DNA of 64,000 nt, from the NCBI GenBank assembly GCA_037903475.1, contig JBAJFG010000121.1, positions 744,001-808,000 on the forward strand, given 5' to 3'. Shown in pieces: positions 63,341 to 64,000 of the stretch; within the stretch, counting starts at the first letter, position 1, and each line of letters begins with the position of its first letter. The stretch comes from Ancylostoma caninum. Its lineage: Eukaryota > Nematoda > Chromadorea > Rhabditida > Ancylostomatidae. The position numbers and the translations under genes were made by a program. The notes below the pieces were generated by a model. The model searched no databases and was not told the DNA's origin. It was given only the letters and a program-made list of their open reading frames with translations.

Positions 63341-63734
63341 ATTTTTGCACTGCTCGGAATCACTTCAGAACCGAGTGTGAAGTCAAGGAGTAAAGAGGGT
63401 GTAAAGTTAAAAATAGAGTGTGGGCAGCGAGATCAATCGATTGCACGTGAGGGGATTCGCCTGCAGGGCCCGCCAGAAAGTGGAAAAGTAGGGTGACTTA
63501 GACCTCGTGCTGAAGTTCTCTGACTCGAAATCAACAAACGCCTTTCTACATATCCATAGAGGAGGATCAGCTCTGTCTCACGCCAGAGTTTCAATTTTCT
63601 AGGACTTGCTATACTTTTGGGAGCTCGATGGGAAGTTTTTTTTTCTAATTTTAGGGTCTCGAAGGGAAATTTCTCATCTAACTTACGCAAGCAGGAGCAA
63701 TTATTGGGGTGCGATAATGGAGATGAAGAATCAG

Positions 63735-64000
63735 TGCTTGGCTTTGGTTGTCGACAACATCGACGAAGAGTACGATCGGCTTGTTCAGCATCTCCGTGAC
63801 AGTGCAAAGAGCGCGAAGGGTTCAAGAGGCACCAGGAGACGACTGGCCTACGAGACCCTCGAGCTTATACGCCAGTGTGGCGCCGCGAGAGCCGCAGGCA
63901 ACTACCAGCTAACGCCCGAGCTCGCAAAACGGTGCAGAGAAGCCATAAAAGAAGACCTCAAGGAGAGACGAGCAGCAGTATAGGCCGAAGCCGCAGAGGC
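63735..64000 (+). mobile_element. Start of a second RTE copy, cut by the window edge
   Basis: From GTTGTCGACAACATCGACGA on, nearly identical to the 55.88 kb part of the RTE. This copy keeps 61 bp (63803-63863) that the other lost, so its frame reads through EEYDRLVQHLRDSAKSAKGS, YETLELIRQCGAARAAGNYQ and LAKRCREAIKEDLKERR. An in-frame TAG at 63981-63983 then interrupts it. It starts abruptly in the endonuclease-RT linker, so it is 5' truncated. Confidence 0.9.

Overview
The window looks like nuclear DNA of a nematode, most probably a strongylid such as a hookworm. It is AT-rich. The recognisable genes are split into small exons by introns with nematode-like TTTCAG acceptors. One gene encodes the Caenorhabditis-type acireductone dioxygenase that lacks its metal ligands. 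The repeat fraction is RTE and CR1-type LINEs, mariners, Helitrons and foldback MITEs. I see no bacterial-style operons, rRNA or CRISPR. The species call is inference.

Host genes. Three multi-exon genes, all on the minus strand, could be assembled exon by exon with consistent splice phase. (1) 12185..5598 is a 12-exon gene (about 467 codons, 5' end missing) for an unrecognised polar protein with Cys pairs at both ends. Possible 5' exons lie at 13673..13453. (2) 28816..24054 is a complete 5-exon acireductone dioxygenase homologue (159 aa) with its HxH...E metal motif replaced. (3) 59409..58517 is the last four exons of a Gly/Met-rich protein with a very basic tail. Weaker candidate exons lie at 25.3, 34.5, 38.2-38.5, 41.6 and 49.9-52.7 kb.

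Mobile DNA makes up much of the rest. From left to right: a 1.5 kb non-autonomous hAT with an 8-bp target duplication (2.9-4.4 kb); a 1.0 kb TIR element in a gene 1 intron (8.0-9.0 kb); GC-rich inverted blocks plus a 436-bp tandem duplication (12.4-14.1 kb); LINE debris, a foldback and a 60-bp minisatellite (16.6-21.2 kb); a 0.54 kb Tc1/mariner relic inside the dioxygenase intron (27.1 kb); a Penelope-like fragment (33.4 kb); a decayed mariner (42.0-43.3 kb); a 196-bp foldback MITE (45.8 kb); a complete non-autonomous Helitron (46.6-47.5 kb); a TTCGAA-rich MITE (53.8-54.7 kb); a nearly full-length but broken RTE (54.8-57.6 kb); an apparently intact mariner (59.6-60.9 kb); a second Helitron carrying a hAT-type MITE and abutting a Tc1/mariner relic (61.7-62.7 kb); and the start of a second RTE copy (63.7 kb to the edge).

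The genes do not form an evident pathway. The main biological picture is one of small-exon genes embedded in layered, nested transposons. Long stretches (28.9-33.4, 34.7-41.3 and 47.5-49.8 kb) hold nothing I can name.
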